Below are positions 27,187 through 35,626 of a DNA stretch of 64,000 bases, piece by piece (the stretch's first letter is position 1; every line of letters begins with the position of its first letter). The notes beneath the pieces are model-generated. The model saw only the letters and a program-made list of their open reading frames with translations, did no database searches and was not told the DNA's origin. The position numbers and the translations under genes were made by a program. Source of the stretch: an uncultured Parabacteroides sp. (GTDB lineage: Bacteria; Bacteroidota; Bacteroidia; Bacteroidales; Tannerellaceae); NCBI GenBank assembly GCA_949289155.1, contig CASEMX010000005.1, positions 1-64,000 of the forward strand. Reading direction: 5' to 3'.

Positions 27187-28698
27187 ATGATTAAACTATT
27201 TGCTGCTGAAAAAGTTAAGGAGATAGATAAACAGACTATACTAAATATGCGGATTGAACCCATCGAATTGGTGGAAGAAGCTGCAAAGGCGTTCGTTCAT
27301 GAATTCCGCAACCAGTATTCCAAAATAAATCGCGTAGTAGTATTTGCCGGACAAGGGAACAATGGGGCAGATGCATTAGCCATTGCGCGCTTATTGTTAG
27401 ACGAATCCTATAAAGTGTGGGTTTACCTGTTCAATCCTTCCGGGCATTTGAGTCCGGAATGTTCGGAAAACGTACGAAAGCTACTAAATATTGACCAAGT
27501 CGAATTTACAGAAGTACGCGATAACTTTATTCCTCCGACACTGACTGCACACGATGTGGTCATTGACGGATTATTTGGTACTGGATTAAACCGCCCCTTG
27601 GAAGGAGGTTTCGCTGCATTGGTTAAATATATCAATAGCTGCGATGCGAAAGTCGTATCCATCGATATCCCTTCCGGACTATTCGGAGAAGACAATCGGG
27701 AAAATAATAAAGACTGCATTATCAGGGCACAAAGGACCTATACTTTCAATTTCCCCAAACTGTCTTTCTTCATGCAGGAGAACGAAGCTTACGTAGGCGA
27801 ATGGAAAGTCCTGACTATCCCATCTGATCCACGTGCCATTGCCAGCATACCGACCAACTATTATATCGTTGAAGAGGAAGATATTGTCGGAGTATTCCAA
27901 CCTCGCAGGCGATTTACCCATAAAGGGACCTACGGACATGCTTTGCTGGTAGCTGGTAGCCGAGGAAAAATGGGCGCAGCCCTATTAGCGGCTAAAGCCT
28001 GCCTACGAAGCGGAGCAGGGATGCTGACTGTTCATCTTCCCAAATGCGGAGAGACAATCATGCAAACCGCTTTCCCGGAAGCAATGGTCGATATAGATGC
28101 GAATGAAGCCTACTTTACCAGCGTCCCGTCCATTGCTTCCTACACGACATTGGGCATCGGTCCCGGATTAGGTCAAGAGGAAGAAACCGCTTATGCATTA
28201 TTTGATTTGATTTCTTCGGTAATCAGCCCGGTTGTCTTGGATGCCGACGCATTAAATCTTATTGCTGCGAATAAAGAGATATTAGCTAAAATCCCGAGCC
28301 GAAGCATCCTGACTCCCCACCCGAAAGAGTTCGACCGCCTCGCCGGACAAAGTAATTCCGCCTACGAACGTTTACAAAAAGCTCGTGAGTTTGCGAAAGA
28401 ACATCAGTTATGCATTGTCTTGAAAGATGCTTATACTGCTGTTTGTACACCCGAAGGAAATGTCTATTTCACCTGTTGCGGGAATCCGGGAATGGCAACT
28501 GCCGGAAGCGGAGACGTATTAACGGGCATTATCTTAGGACTGTTAGCTCAAGGATATGAACCGGAAACCGCAGCCGTTGCCGGAGTATTCTTGCATGGAA
28601 CCGCAGGAGATTTGGCAGCAGGCCATTGGAGTGAACGCGGAATGGTCGCAGGTGATATCATCGATGCCTTAGGGAAAGCATTTAAACAGGTCATATAA
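27187..28698 (+). CDS. nnr: Bifunctional NAD(P)H-hydrate repair enzyme
   Basis: A 503-residue fusion that repairs damaged hydrated NAD(P)H. Residues 1-215 form the YjeF_N epimerase domain (FAGQGNNGADALAIAR near residue 55, SIDIPSGLFGE near 160). Residues 220-503 form the ADP-dependent dehydratase domain (HKGTYGHALLVAGSRGKMGA near 250, TPHPKEFDRL near 378, GNPGMATAGSGDVLTG near 437). The length is typical of the two-domain form. Confidence 0.94.
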   Translation: MIKLFAAEKVKEIDKQTILNMRIEPIELVEEAAKAFVHEFRNQYSKINRVVVFAGQGNNGADALAIARLLLDESYKVWVYLFNPSGHLSPECSENVRKLLNIDQVEFTEVRDNFIPPTLTAHDVVIDGLFGTGLNRPLEGGFAALVKYINSCDAKVVSIDIPSGLFGEDNRENNKDCIIRAQRTYTFNFPKLSFFMQENEAYVGEWKVLTIPSDPRAIASIPTNYYIVEEEDIVGVFQPRRRFTHKGTYGHALLVAGSRGKMGAALLAAKACLRSGAGMLTVHLPKCGETIMQTAFPEAMVDIDANEAYFTSVPSIASYTTLGIGPGLGQEEETAYALFDLISSVISPVVLDADALNLIAANKEILAKIPSRSILTPHPKEFDRLAGQSNSAYERLQKAREFAKEHQLCIVLKDAYTAVCTPEGNVYFTCCGNPGMATAGSGDVLTGIILGLLAQGYEPETAAVAGVFLHGTAGDLAAGHWSERGMVAGDIIDALGKAFKQVI

Positions 28699-28701
28699 TA
28701 T

Positions 28702-28768
28702 AAATGAAGAACTAAGAATGAAGAATCGAGAACAAAAAAACTCCTCCTTCTTAATTCTTCATTCTTTA
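28702..28768. terminator. Convergent terminator hairpin
   Basis: 28702-28725 (rich in AATGAAGAA) pairs imperfectly with 28749-28768 (TTCTTAATTCTTCATTCTTT) between nnr and the convergent hexapeptide-protein gene. Confidence 0.65.
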
Positions 28769-28769
28769 T

Positions 28770-29282
28770 TTATTCGTACCACGAAGCGTACATATGATAA
28801 TTCTTAGCAATCTTTTGGTTAATTTCCTTCGATTGCTCTGGATCGACTTTCTTAACAAATTTAGCAGGAACGCCGGCATAAATACTACCCGGCTCTACGA
28901 TTGTCTTACTAAGAACGACTGAACCTGCAGCAACAATGGCTCCTTCACCGACAACAGCATGGTCCATGACAACAGCGCCCATTCCTATCAACGCTCCGTC
29001 GCATATCTTTGCTCCGTGAATCGTTACATTATGCCCGATAGAGACATCATTGCCTATTTCAATTGTCGATTTCTCATAAAGTGTGTGCAAAACCGAACCA
29101 TCTTGGATGTTTACGCCGTTGCCAATCCGGATAGAGTTCACATCGCCGCGCAGAACTGTTCCAAACCAGACACTGCATCCTTCGCCGATTTCAACATCTC
29201 CGATAATCGTCGCATTATCTGCCAAAAAGGTCTTTTCCCCTATCTTCGGAGTAAAGCCTCTTACTGATTTTATTAACGCCAT
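28770..29282 (-). CDS. Gamma-carbonic-anhydrase-like hexapeptide protein
   Basis: A 170-residue left-handed beta-helix protein (YrdA/PaaY type). Hexapeptide repeats run through IIGDVEIGEGCSVWFG and ALIGMGAVVMDHAVVGEGAI. The three His ligands typical of gamma carbonic anhydrases are visible (HTLYE, IGHNVTIH). Whether it is an active carbonic anhydrase, a thioesterase-like protein or a structural relative cannot be told. It lies alone, convergent with nnr. Confidence 0.88.
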   Translation of the reverse strand: MALIKSVRGFTPKIGEKTFLADNATIIGDVEIGEGCSVWFGTVLRGDVNSIRIGNGVNIQDGSVLHTLYEKSTIEIGNDVSIGHNVTIHGAKICDGALIGMGAVVMDHAVVGEGAIVAAGSVVLSKTIVEPGSIYAGVPAKFVKKVDPEQSKEINQKIAKNYHMYASWYE

Positions 29283-29308
29283 GATTCTAATTACAAATTA
29301 TGAATGAT

Positions 29309-29386
29309 GAATTGCGAGTTACGAATTATGAACTAACCCAAGGTAATCCTCCCTGAGCCGTTCATAATTCATAATTCGCAATCCGC
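29309..29386. repeat. Inverted repeat of ATTCGTAATTCATAATT family
   Basis: GAATTGCGAGTTACGAATT... (29309-29333) is the inverted counterpart of GTTCATAATTCATAATTCGC... (29360-29386). It could terminate the aminopeptidase transcript that ends at 29394 (minus strand is read away from it) or simply be a dispersed palindromic element. Confidence 0.6.
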
Positions 29387-29393
29387 ACTCAGA

Positions 29394-31181
29394 TTAAATC
29401 TCTTCAGTCTTTGCTCTTAACCATTCCTTCTCTTCCTCATTCAGATAAGGACTCAACTTTTCGTAAACCGTTTGATGATATTTATTCAGCCAAGCATGTT
29501 CACGAGCGGATAACATCGACACGACAACCAAACGCGTATCGATAAAGCACAGCGTCAAGGTTTCCATACAAAGGAACTTTCCGAATTCCGTTTCGCTATC
29601 TTCGCGTACGGTCGTCATATTCTCGATACGGATGCCATATTCCCCGGCACGATATAATCCGGGCTCGTCGCTGGTTACCATACCCGGCTGGAGTACCGTC
29701 GGATTCTCCTCCATACGGATATTCTGCGGGCCTTCGTGAACATTCAGGCAATGGCCTATTCCATGCCCGGTTCCATGCAAGTAGTTCAGTCCGGCATCCC
29801 ACAACGCCTTACGAGCGAAGGCATCGATTTGGCTACCGCGCGTTCCTGCCGGGAATTTGCATTTCGCCAAGCTAATCGTTCCTTTCAATACCCGAGTAAA
29901 GTCCTTCTTCATCTGGTCGGTCGGCTCTCCCAATGCGATAGTACGGGTAATATCCGTCGTACCATCCAGATATTGTGCACCGCTATCCAGCAGATAAAGG
30001 CTTTCCGGCTTCAATTCTACGTCCGATTCTTCCGTTACACCGTAATGCACAATTGCTCCATGCGCTGCATATCCGGAAATACTCTCGAAACTATCCATTA
30101 CATAATATGCCTGTTCCGAACGGAGGGAGGTCAGCTTCCGGCTGGCGCTTAATTCCGTGACACGCTCGCCTGCCGCCATGCTCTTTTCCAACCAATAATA
30201 GAACTTAGTCAACGCTACGCCATCGCGAACCACGGCATTGCGGATTCCGTTGAGCTCTGTTTCGTTCTTAATGCTCTTTAGCGTATTTGCCGGAGAGACT
30301 CCGTTGATAATCTTCGCTCCTTTAGGCAAAGCATTGCAGATGGCTTTATTGGTGCGCGAACAATCCAAATAGATGCGCGTATTCTCCGGAAGACGGGACA
30401 GATAAGTATATAGGCAAGTATAATCCGCCAAGATAATTCCATCCGCTTTCAGGCGATTTGCTATCTCTTCCGGAACCTTTTTCGGATTAATGAAGAGCAC
30501 ATTCTCCTTGTCTGAGATAAAGAGATAGGCTACTGCCACCGGATTATAGGCTACATCTGTACCGCGGATATTGCACGTCCAAGCTACTTCGTCCAGCGCC
30601 GAGAGGATTGTACAGTCCGCTCCGGCTTTATGCAGCATGATGGAGATATCGACCAACTTATCTTCTGCCGAACGCCCACAGAACTGGAGCGGCATTTCGA
30701 AGACCGGAGCATCCGGTATGGCCGGACGGTCTTTCCACAGGTCATTCAGTAACACACATTCCGTATTCAGGTGGATGTCCTTACGAGACAAGACGTTTCC
30801 CAGCGCCTCGGCATCTGCCGCACTGTAAGTCTCGCCATTCAATCCGACCGTCGCACCCTCTTGCAGTTCAGCCAGTAAGAAATCCGTAATAGAAGGGGTA
30901 TCCGGAAGCATCATTTTATACAAATCGATGCCCGAACCGTCCAACTGTGCCGCAGCCTGCAGGAAATAACGCGAGTCGGTCCACAATCCTGCCTTATCAG
31001 CGGTTACAACTACAGTTCCGGCCGAACCCGTAAAACCGGAAATCCATTCACGATACTTCCAACATGCAGCCGGATATTCGCTCATGTGCGGATCCGATGT
31101 CGGAATAATGTAAGCAGCTACACCATTTGCTTTCATTGCTTCCCGCAAAGCGGAAAGACGTTCTACTATTTGCGTTTTCAT
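29394..31181 (-). CDS. Xaa-Pro aminopeptidase (M24B)
   Basis: A 595-residue cytosolic metallopeptidase of the three-domain form, removing N-terminal residues that precede proline. Two creatinase-like N-terminal domains (including FTGSAGTVVVTAD and DSRYFLQAA) are followed by the pita-bread catalytic domain with metal ligands in LLDSGAQYLDGTTDITR, GTGHGIGH, TSDEPGLY and GIRIENMT. A TAACTTTG box on the minus strand (31208-31215), with a CAAA at 31239 giving a long -33 spacing, is a possible promoter; the palindromic array A5 starts just beyond. Confidence 0.92.
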   Translation of the reverse strand: MKTQIVERLSALREAMKANGVAAYIIPTSDPHMSEYPAACWKYREWISGFTGSAGTVVVTADKAGLWTDSRYFLQAAAQLDGSGIDLYKMMLPDTPSITDFLLAELQEGATVGLNGETYSAADAEALGNVLSRKDIHLNTECVLLNDLWKDRPAIPDAPVFEMPLQFCGRSAEDKLVDISIMLHKAGADCTILSALDEVAWTCNIRGTDVAYNPVAVAYLFISDKENVLFINPKKVPEEIANRLKADGIILADYTCLYTYLSRLPENTRIYLDCSRTNKAICNALPKGAKIINGVSPANTLKSIKNETELNGIRNAVVRDGVALTKFYYWLEKSMAAGERVTELSASRKLTSLRSEQAYYVMDSFESISGYAAHGAIVHYGVTEESDVELKPESLYLLDSGAQYLDGTTDITRTIALGEPTDQMKKDFTRVLKGTISLAKCKFPAGTRGSQIDAFARKALWDAGLNYLHGTGHGIGHCLNVHEGPQNIRMEENPTVLQPGMVTSDEPGLYRAGEYGIRIENMTTVREDSETEFGKFLCMETLTLCFIDTRLVVVSMLSAREHAWLNKYHQTVYEKLSPYLNEEEKEWLRAKTEEI

Positions 31182-31246
31182 TGCATTCTTAAATTTTTAG
31201 TCAGAGGCAAAGTTATAGATTTCTTCGGAATAATGAAACAAAAGAC

Positions 31247-31488
31247 CCGACATAAAGTTGGAAGATATTCGACATAAAGTGGAAAATGTCCCGAAGAAAA
31301 GTTGGAGACGTCCCGTGAAAAACTTAAAACGCCTGTGGCGTTTATAAAAACGACACTGGCAATTATAAAAACGCCACAGGCGTTTATACACACACCACAG
31401 GCAATCGAAGTTTCTGCCGGGACAGCTCCAACTTTTCTCCGGGATGTCTCCAACTTTATGTCGGGACATCTCGAACTTTCCTTCGGCG
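31247..31488. repeat. Palindrome array A5, inverted halves
   Basis: Left half 31247-31325 has about four units of the form CGACATAAAGTTGGAnAnrTC, each 21-22 bp. The centre 31331-31403 has three related units of GCGTTTATAAAAACG with GCCACAGGC. The right half 31416-31488 has the same units as the left half, but reverse-complemented (CTCCAACTTTATGTCGGGA). The whole 240 bp could fold as one giant hairpin. It lies between the divergent aminopeptidase and uxaC promoters. Confidence 0.88.
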
Positions 31489-31530
31489 GGCAAATTCATA
31501 TCTGCTCGGGAAAAAAAGCCGCCTTGCCTC

Positions 31531-31561
31531 TTGACCGCAAGCATTATTTGCCCTACTTTTG
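31531..31561 (+). promoter_or_regulatory. Promoter of uxaC operon
   Basis: TTG (31531-31533), 20-bp spacer and TACTTTTG (31554-31561), 20 bp before the ATG of uxaC. Confidence 0.75.
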
Positions 31562-31581
31562 CCTAACAACACCTATACAAA

Positions 31582-33006
31582 ATGGAACAATTCATTCATA
31601 AAGATTTCATGCTGACCAACGAGGCGGCACGCGAGCTATATCATGAAAGCGCAGAAAACCTGCCTATCATCGATTATCATTGCCATTTGGACCCAAAGCA
31701 GATAGCCGAGAACCATCAATTCCGGAACCTGTCGGAAATTTGGTTGGGCGGTGACCATTACAAATGGAGATCCATGCGCGGGAATGGCATCCCTGAGGAA
31801 TATATTACAGGGAACCGGACGGATTACGAGAAGTTTGAGAAATGGGCAGAGACCGTTCCCTACACGATGCGCAATCCGTTATACCATTGGACGCATCTGG
31901 AGCTGAGCCGAATCTTCGGTATCGACACAATATTGAAGCCGGAAACGGCACGAGCGATTTATGACGAATGTACGGCTAAACTTCAGACCGAAGAGTTCCG
32001 TGCAACAAAAATCATGGAGCGTTGCCGGGTGGAAACCGTCTGTACGACCGACGACCCGGCGGATTCCCTCATCTATCACCAGCAAATCCGGGAGCAGGGA
32101 CTAAAGACCAAGGTCTATCCGGCTTGGCGTCCCGACAAAGTGATGGCGATTGACCAGCCCGATAGCTTCAGGAATTACCTCCAAAAACTATCGGAAGCCT
32201 CCGGAATCCAAATCTACTATTACGATGACTTGCTATATGCCCTGCGCCGCCGGCATGACTTCTTCGCTTCGCTGGGTTGTTGCCTCTCCGACCACGGTAT
32301 GGATAACTTTTATGCCGACGATTATACCGAAGCGGAGGTCCGTTCCATCTTCCGAAAGGTTTTGAATGGAAAAAGGGCAAGCGAAGAGGAAATCCGCAAG
32401 TATAAAAGCGCCATCTTGTTCGAATTGGCTGTCATGGACTGGGAAAAGGGCTGGGCACAACAGTATCATATCAGCGTCATACGCAATAATAATACACGAA
32501 TGTTCCGCGCTTTAGGCGTTGATACGGGATTTGATGCCATTCTCGAAGTGAACTGTTCTGCCGCAGGGCATAAATTTCTCGACCGATTGGACCGGGAAGG
32601 AAAACTGACGAAGACCATCCTGTATAGCCTCAATCCGAAAGACAATGAAGTCCTCGCTACGATGGCTTATACCTTTAATGAAGCGCCGACACCGGGTAAA
32701 ATCCAATTAGGGGCGGCTTGGTGGTTCCTCGACCAGGAAGAGGGAATGCGAAAACAACTGAATGTCCTCTCAGAAATGGGATTGCTGAGCCGTTTCATCG
32801 GAATGCTGACCGATTCGCGCAGCTTCCTCTCCTATCCACGCCACGAATATTTCCGCCGCATCCTATGCAACCTGATTGGCGAAGATATCGAAAGCGGGAA
32901 ACTGCCCAAGAGCGAGATGGGTTTCCTCAAGCAAATGGTAGCGGATATCTGTTATTACAATGCAAAGAACTATTTCGGATTTGAAAATGATAAGGAATTA
33001 CATTAA
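31582..33006 (+). CDS. uxaC: Glucuronate/galacturonate isomerase
   Basis: A 474-residue isomerase turning D-glucuronate into D-fructuronate, or D-galacturonate into D-tagaturonate, at the entry of hexuronate breakdown. The metal-binding opening IIDYHCHLDPKQIAE (about residues 29-43), TDDPADSL and the C-terminal GRFNEMLTDSRSF-like region (MLTDSRSFLSYPRHEY) are characteristic. It heads an operon with kdgK (18-nt gap) and an oxidoreductase. No uxaB, uxuA or KDPG aldolase is in the window, so the remaining steps are elsewhere. Confidence 0.95.
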   Translation: MEQFIHKDFMLTNEAARELYHESAENLPIIDYHCHLDPKQIAENHQFRNLSEIWLGGDHYKWRSMRGNGIPEEYITGNRTDYEKFEKWAETVPYTMRNPLYHWTHLELSRIFGIDTILKPETARAIYDECTAKLQTEEFRATKIMERCRVETVCTTDDPADSLIYHQQIREQGLKTKVYPAWRPDKVMAIDQPDSFRNYLQKLSEASGIQIYYYDDLLYALRRRHDFFASLGCCLSDHGMDNFYADDYTEAEVRSIFRKVLNGKRASEEEIRKYKSAILFELAVMDWEKGWAQQYHISVIRNNNTRMFRALGVDTGFDAILEVNCSAAGHKFLDRLDREGKLTKTILYSLNPKDNEVLATMAYTFNEAPTPGKIQLGAAWWFLDQEEGMRKQLNVLSEMGLLSRFIGMLTDSRSFLSYPRHEYFRRILCNLIGEDIESGKLPKSEMGFLKQMVADICYYNAKNYFGFENDKELH

Positions 33007-33024
33007 TATATAGACGAAAGAATC

Positions 33025-34071
33025 ATGGGAAAAAGAAAAAAGATAGTCACCTTCGGGGAGGTCATGCTGCGTTTAGCGACTCCCGGATATTTACGTTTCA
33101 GCCAAGCCAACGAACTAACGGCCACCTTCGGCGGAGGCGAGGCGAATGTTGCGGTATCATTGGCCAATTATGGGATGAATGCCGAGTTTGTGACCCGCTT
33201 GCCGCAGAATGATATCGCCATGGCTTGCCTTCAAGATTTAAGAGGCCGGGGAGTAAGTACGGAACATGTACTATTCGGAGGAGAACGGATGGGGATTTAC
33301 TTCCTCGAAACAGGAGCCGTAGCCCGAGCCAGCAAAGTAATTTACGACCGGAGCCATTCTTCCATTGCAGAGATACAACCGGGGATGTTGGATTGGGAAT
33401 CTATCCTGAAAGATGCGGATTGGTTTCATTGGACAGGTATTACTCCGGCAATCAGTCAAGGAGCCGCTGAGGTCTGTTTGGAGGCAATTCGGACAGCCAA
33501 CCGCTTAGGTGTCCCTGTATCTTGCGACCTTAATTACCGCAAGAACCTATGGAAATATGGGAAAACGGCAGCTGAAGTCATGCCGGAATTGGTAGAAGGA
33601 TGCGACCTTATCTTAGGGAATGAAGAAGATGCGGACAAAGTATTCGGCATCAAGCCGGAAGGATTCGACGTAACGGCGACCGGAGGAAATATCGACGTTG
33701 CGAAGTTCGAAAGTGTCTGCCGTCAACTGAAACAACGCTTCCCGCGTGCCCAGCGAATTGTCATTACACTAAGAGGAGCCATCAATGCGAACCACAATAC
33801 GTGGGGCGGCGTCCTTTTTGACGGCACACAATTATACCAATCGCCACGCTATGACATCACACATATCGTAGATCGGGTAGGCGGCGGCGATTCTTTTATG
33901 GGAGGACTGATTTATGGTTTGTTGAATTACGAAGACAACCAGCAGGCATTGGATTTTGCGGCAGCAGCCTCCTGCCTGAAACATACTATCTACGGAGATT
34001 ATAACCAAGTTACCGTAGAAGAGGTAGAAACTTTAATGAAAGGAGATGCTTCCGGACGTGTATCCCGATAA
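33025..34071 (+). CDS. kdgK: 2-dehydro-3-deoxygluconate kinase
   Basis: A 348-residue PfkB-family sugar kinase. GGGEANVAVSLANYG (about 34-48) and the catalytic motif DRVGGGDSFMGGLIYGL (about 288-304) define the family; context with uxaC fits KDG kinase, which forms 2-keto-3-deoxy-6-phosphogluconate. It is second in the uxaC operon. Another PfkB specificity, such as ribokinase-like, is unlikely given the neighbour and the RFSQANELTATFGGGEAN start. Confidence 0.9.
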   Translation: MGKRKKIVTFGEVMLRLATPGYLRFSQANELTATFGGGEANVAVSLANYGMNAEFVTRLPQNDIAMACLQDLRGRGVSTEHVLFGGERMGIYFLETGAVARASKVIYDRSHSSIAEIQPGMLDWESILKDADWFHWTGITPAISQGAAEVCLEAIRTANRLGVPVSCDLNYRKNLWKYGKTAAEVMPELVEGCDLILGNEEDADKVFGIKPEGFDVTATGGNIDVAKFESVCRQLKQRFPRAQRIVITLRGAINANHNTWGGVLFDGTQLYQSPRYDITHIVDRVGGGDSFMGGLIYGLLNYEDNQQALDFAAAASCLKHTIYGDYNQVTVEEVETLMKGDASGRVSR

Positions 34072-34106
34072 TCATGCAACACCAAACAAAGGATAAAATA
34101 AAGATA

Positions 34107-35096
34107 ATGGAAATGAATAGTTTTAAGGTAGGAATCATCGGCGCAGGCTCGATAGCCCGCAAAATGGCGACAACATTACAAGCGATGAATGAAGCGGAAT
34201 GCTACGCTATTGCATCACGTGACCTGCAACGCGCGGAACAATTTGCCGCAGAGTATCATGCCGCCAAAGCATACGGTTCATATGAAGAATTGGCAAACGA
34301 CCCGGAAATCGACTTAATTTATATCGCCACGCCCCACTCCCTCCACTTCGAGCAGGCTCAAATGTGCATTCAGAAAGGGAAGCCGGTCCTTTGTGAAAAG
34401 GCTTTTACAGCAAATGCCAGGGAGGCTGAAGCCTTGATTCGTTTAGCGCAAGAGAAAAAGGTCTTTTTGGCAGAAGCCATTTGGACACGCTACATGCCCT
34501 TCTCGAAAACCATCCGAGAAATCGTAGATAGCGGAATTATCGGCAAAGCGATGATGTTAAATGCCAATTTGGGATATGCTATATCCGAGGTCGAACGTAT
34601 CATCCGTCCGGAATTGTGCGGCGGCGCATTGTATGATTTAGGTATCTATCCCCTTAATTTTGCGTTAATAACCTTTGGCGATGACATTCGATGCATAGAT
34701 TCCTCCTGCGTAAAGAATGAATTGGGCGTAGATATGCAAAACAGCATCACCCTGACCTATCAAGACGGGCGAATGGCCGTACTCTACTCAACAGCATACT
34801 GCGCGACAGACCGTAGTGCCGTTATTTCCGGAGACAAAGGATATATTGTCATAGAAAACATCAATAATCCACAACGCGCAATCGTTTATAATAAAGATTA
34901 TCAGGAAATCGCCCGCTACGAATGCCCGCAACAAATCACCGGATACGAATACGAAATCCTTGCTGCCCGCGATGCGATTCGGGAAGGTTGGATAGAATCG
35001 CCATTTATGCCCTTATCAAATACGCTTTCTGTCATGCGCCTGCTGGATAATCTGCGTAATTGTTGGGGAGTCGTCTATCCGGCCGACAAACAATAA
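34107..35096 (+). CDS. Gfo/Idh/MocA-family oxidoreductase
   Basis: A 329-residue NAD(P)-dependent oxidoreductase, starting at MEMNSFKVGIIGAGSIARK with a Rossmann fold (GxGxxA). The usual EKP motif reads CEKAFTANA. The C-terminal part has the sheet domain with GGALYDLGIYPLNFAL, the His/Asp region typical of sugar or dihydrodiol dehydrogenases of this superfamily. It is third in the uxaC-kdgK operon, so it may act on a uronate derivative, but its substrate is not determined. An in-frame ATG at 34074, two bases after kdgK, would add 11 non-conserved residues. Confidence 0.85.
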   Translation: MEMNSFKVGIIGAGSIARKMATTLQAMNEAECYAIASRDLQRAEQFAAEYHAAKAYGSYEELANDPEIDLIYIATPHSLHFEQAQMCIQKGKPVLCEKAFTANAREAEALIRLAQEKKVFLAEAIWTRYMPFSKTIREIVDSGIIGKAMMLNANLGYAISEVERIIRPELCGGALYDLGIYPLNFALITFGDDIRCIDSSCVKNELGVDMQNSITLTYQDGRMAVLYSTAYCATDRSAVISGDKGYIVIENINNPQRAIVYNKDYQEIARYECPQQITGYEYEILAARDAIREGWIESPFMPLSNTLSVMRLLDNLRNCWGVVYPADKQ

Positions 35097-35156
35097 TCAA
35101 CATCGCAAAAAGCGACGAGCATTTATCGCAAAATAACAAATAAAAGGGGGTGTGTC

Positions 35157-35512
35157 TAAACGTTTTGCCAAGCCTTTGAGGAGCCTCGATGACCTGCCTA
35201 AACGTTTTGCCAAGCCTTTGAGGGGCCTCAATGACCTCTCTAAACGTTTTGGCAGCACTTTGAGGACCCTCGAAGACCTCCCTAAACGTTTTGGCAGCAC
35301 TTTGAGGACCCTCGAAGACCTCCCTAAACGTTTTGGCAGCACTTTGAGGGGCCTCGAAGACCTCCCTAAACGTTTTGGCAGCACTTTGAGGGGCCTCAAT
35401 GACCTCTCTAAACGTTTTGCCAAGCTTTTGAGGGACCTCAATGACCTCCTAAACGTTTTGGCAGCCTTTTGAGGACCCTCGATGACCTGTCTAAACGTTT
35501 TGGCAAATTGAA
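35157..35512. repeat. Palindrome array A6 (42-bp period, 9 units)
   Basis: TAAACGTTTTG occurs at 35157, 35199, 35241, 35283, 35325, 35367, 35409, 35450 and 35492, a 42-bp period with one 41. Each unit also holds GAGGnnCCTC (GG, AC, AG or GA in the middle), centred 21 bp from AAACGTTT. Two unrelated palindromes thus alternate every 21 bp. Convergent spacer between the oxidoreductase and susD genes. ORFs open on both strands here are by-products of the period. Confidence 0.93.
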
Positions 35513-35626
35513 CAGGAGATTCCTCGACCGCGCTCGAAATGACACACCCTCTTTATTATATGGGTTGCGCCCATCAACTTTTATCTCCGGACGCAACCCT
35601 TTACTTATGCCTATTCTCACAAAAGA

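Noticed and set aside
35097-35472. ORFs of 106 and 114 codons on both strands of array A6
   Set aside because: Open frames on both strands are expected from a 42-bp repeat without stops; no ribosome-binding site, no start in context.
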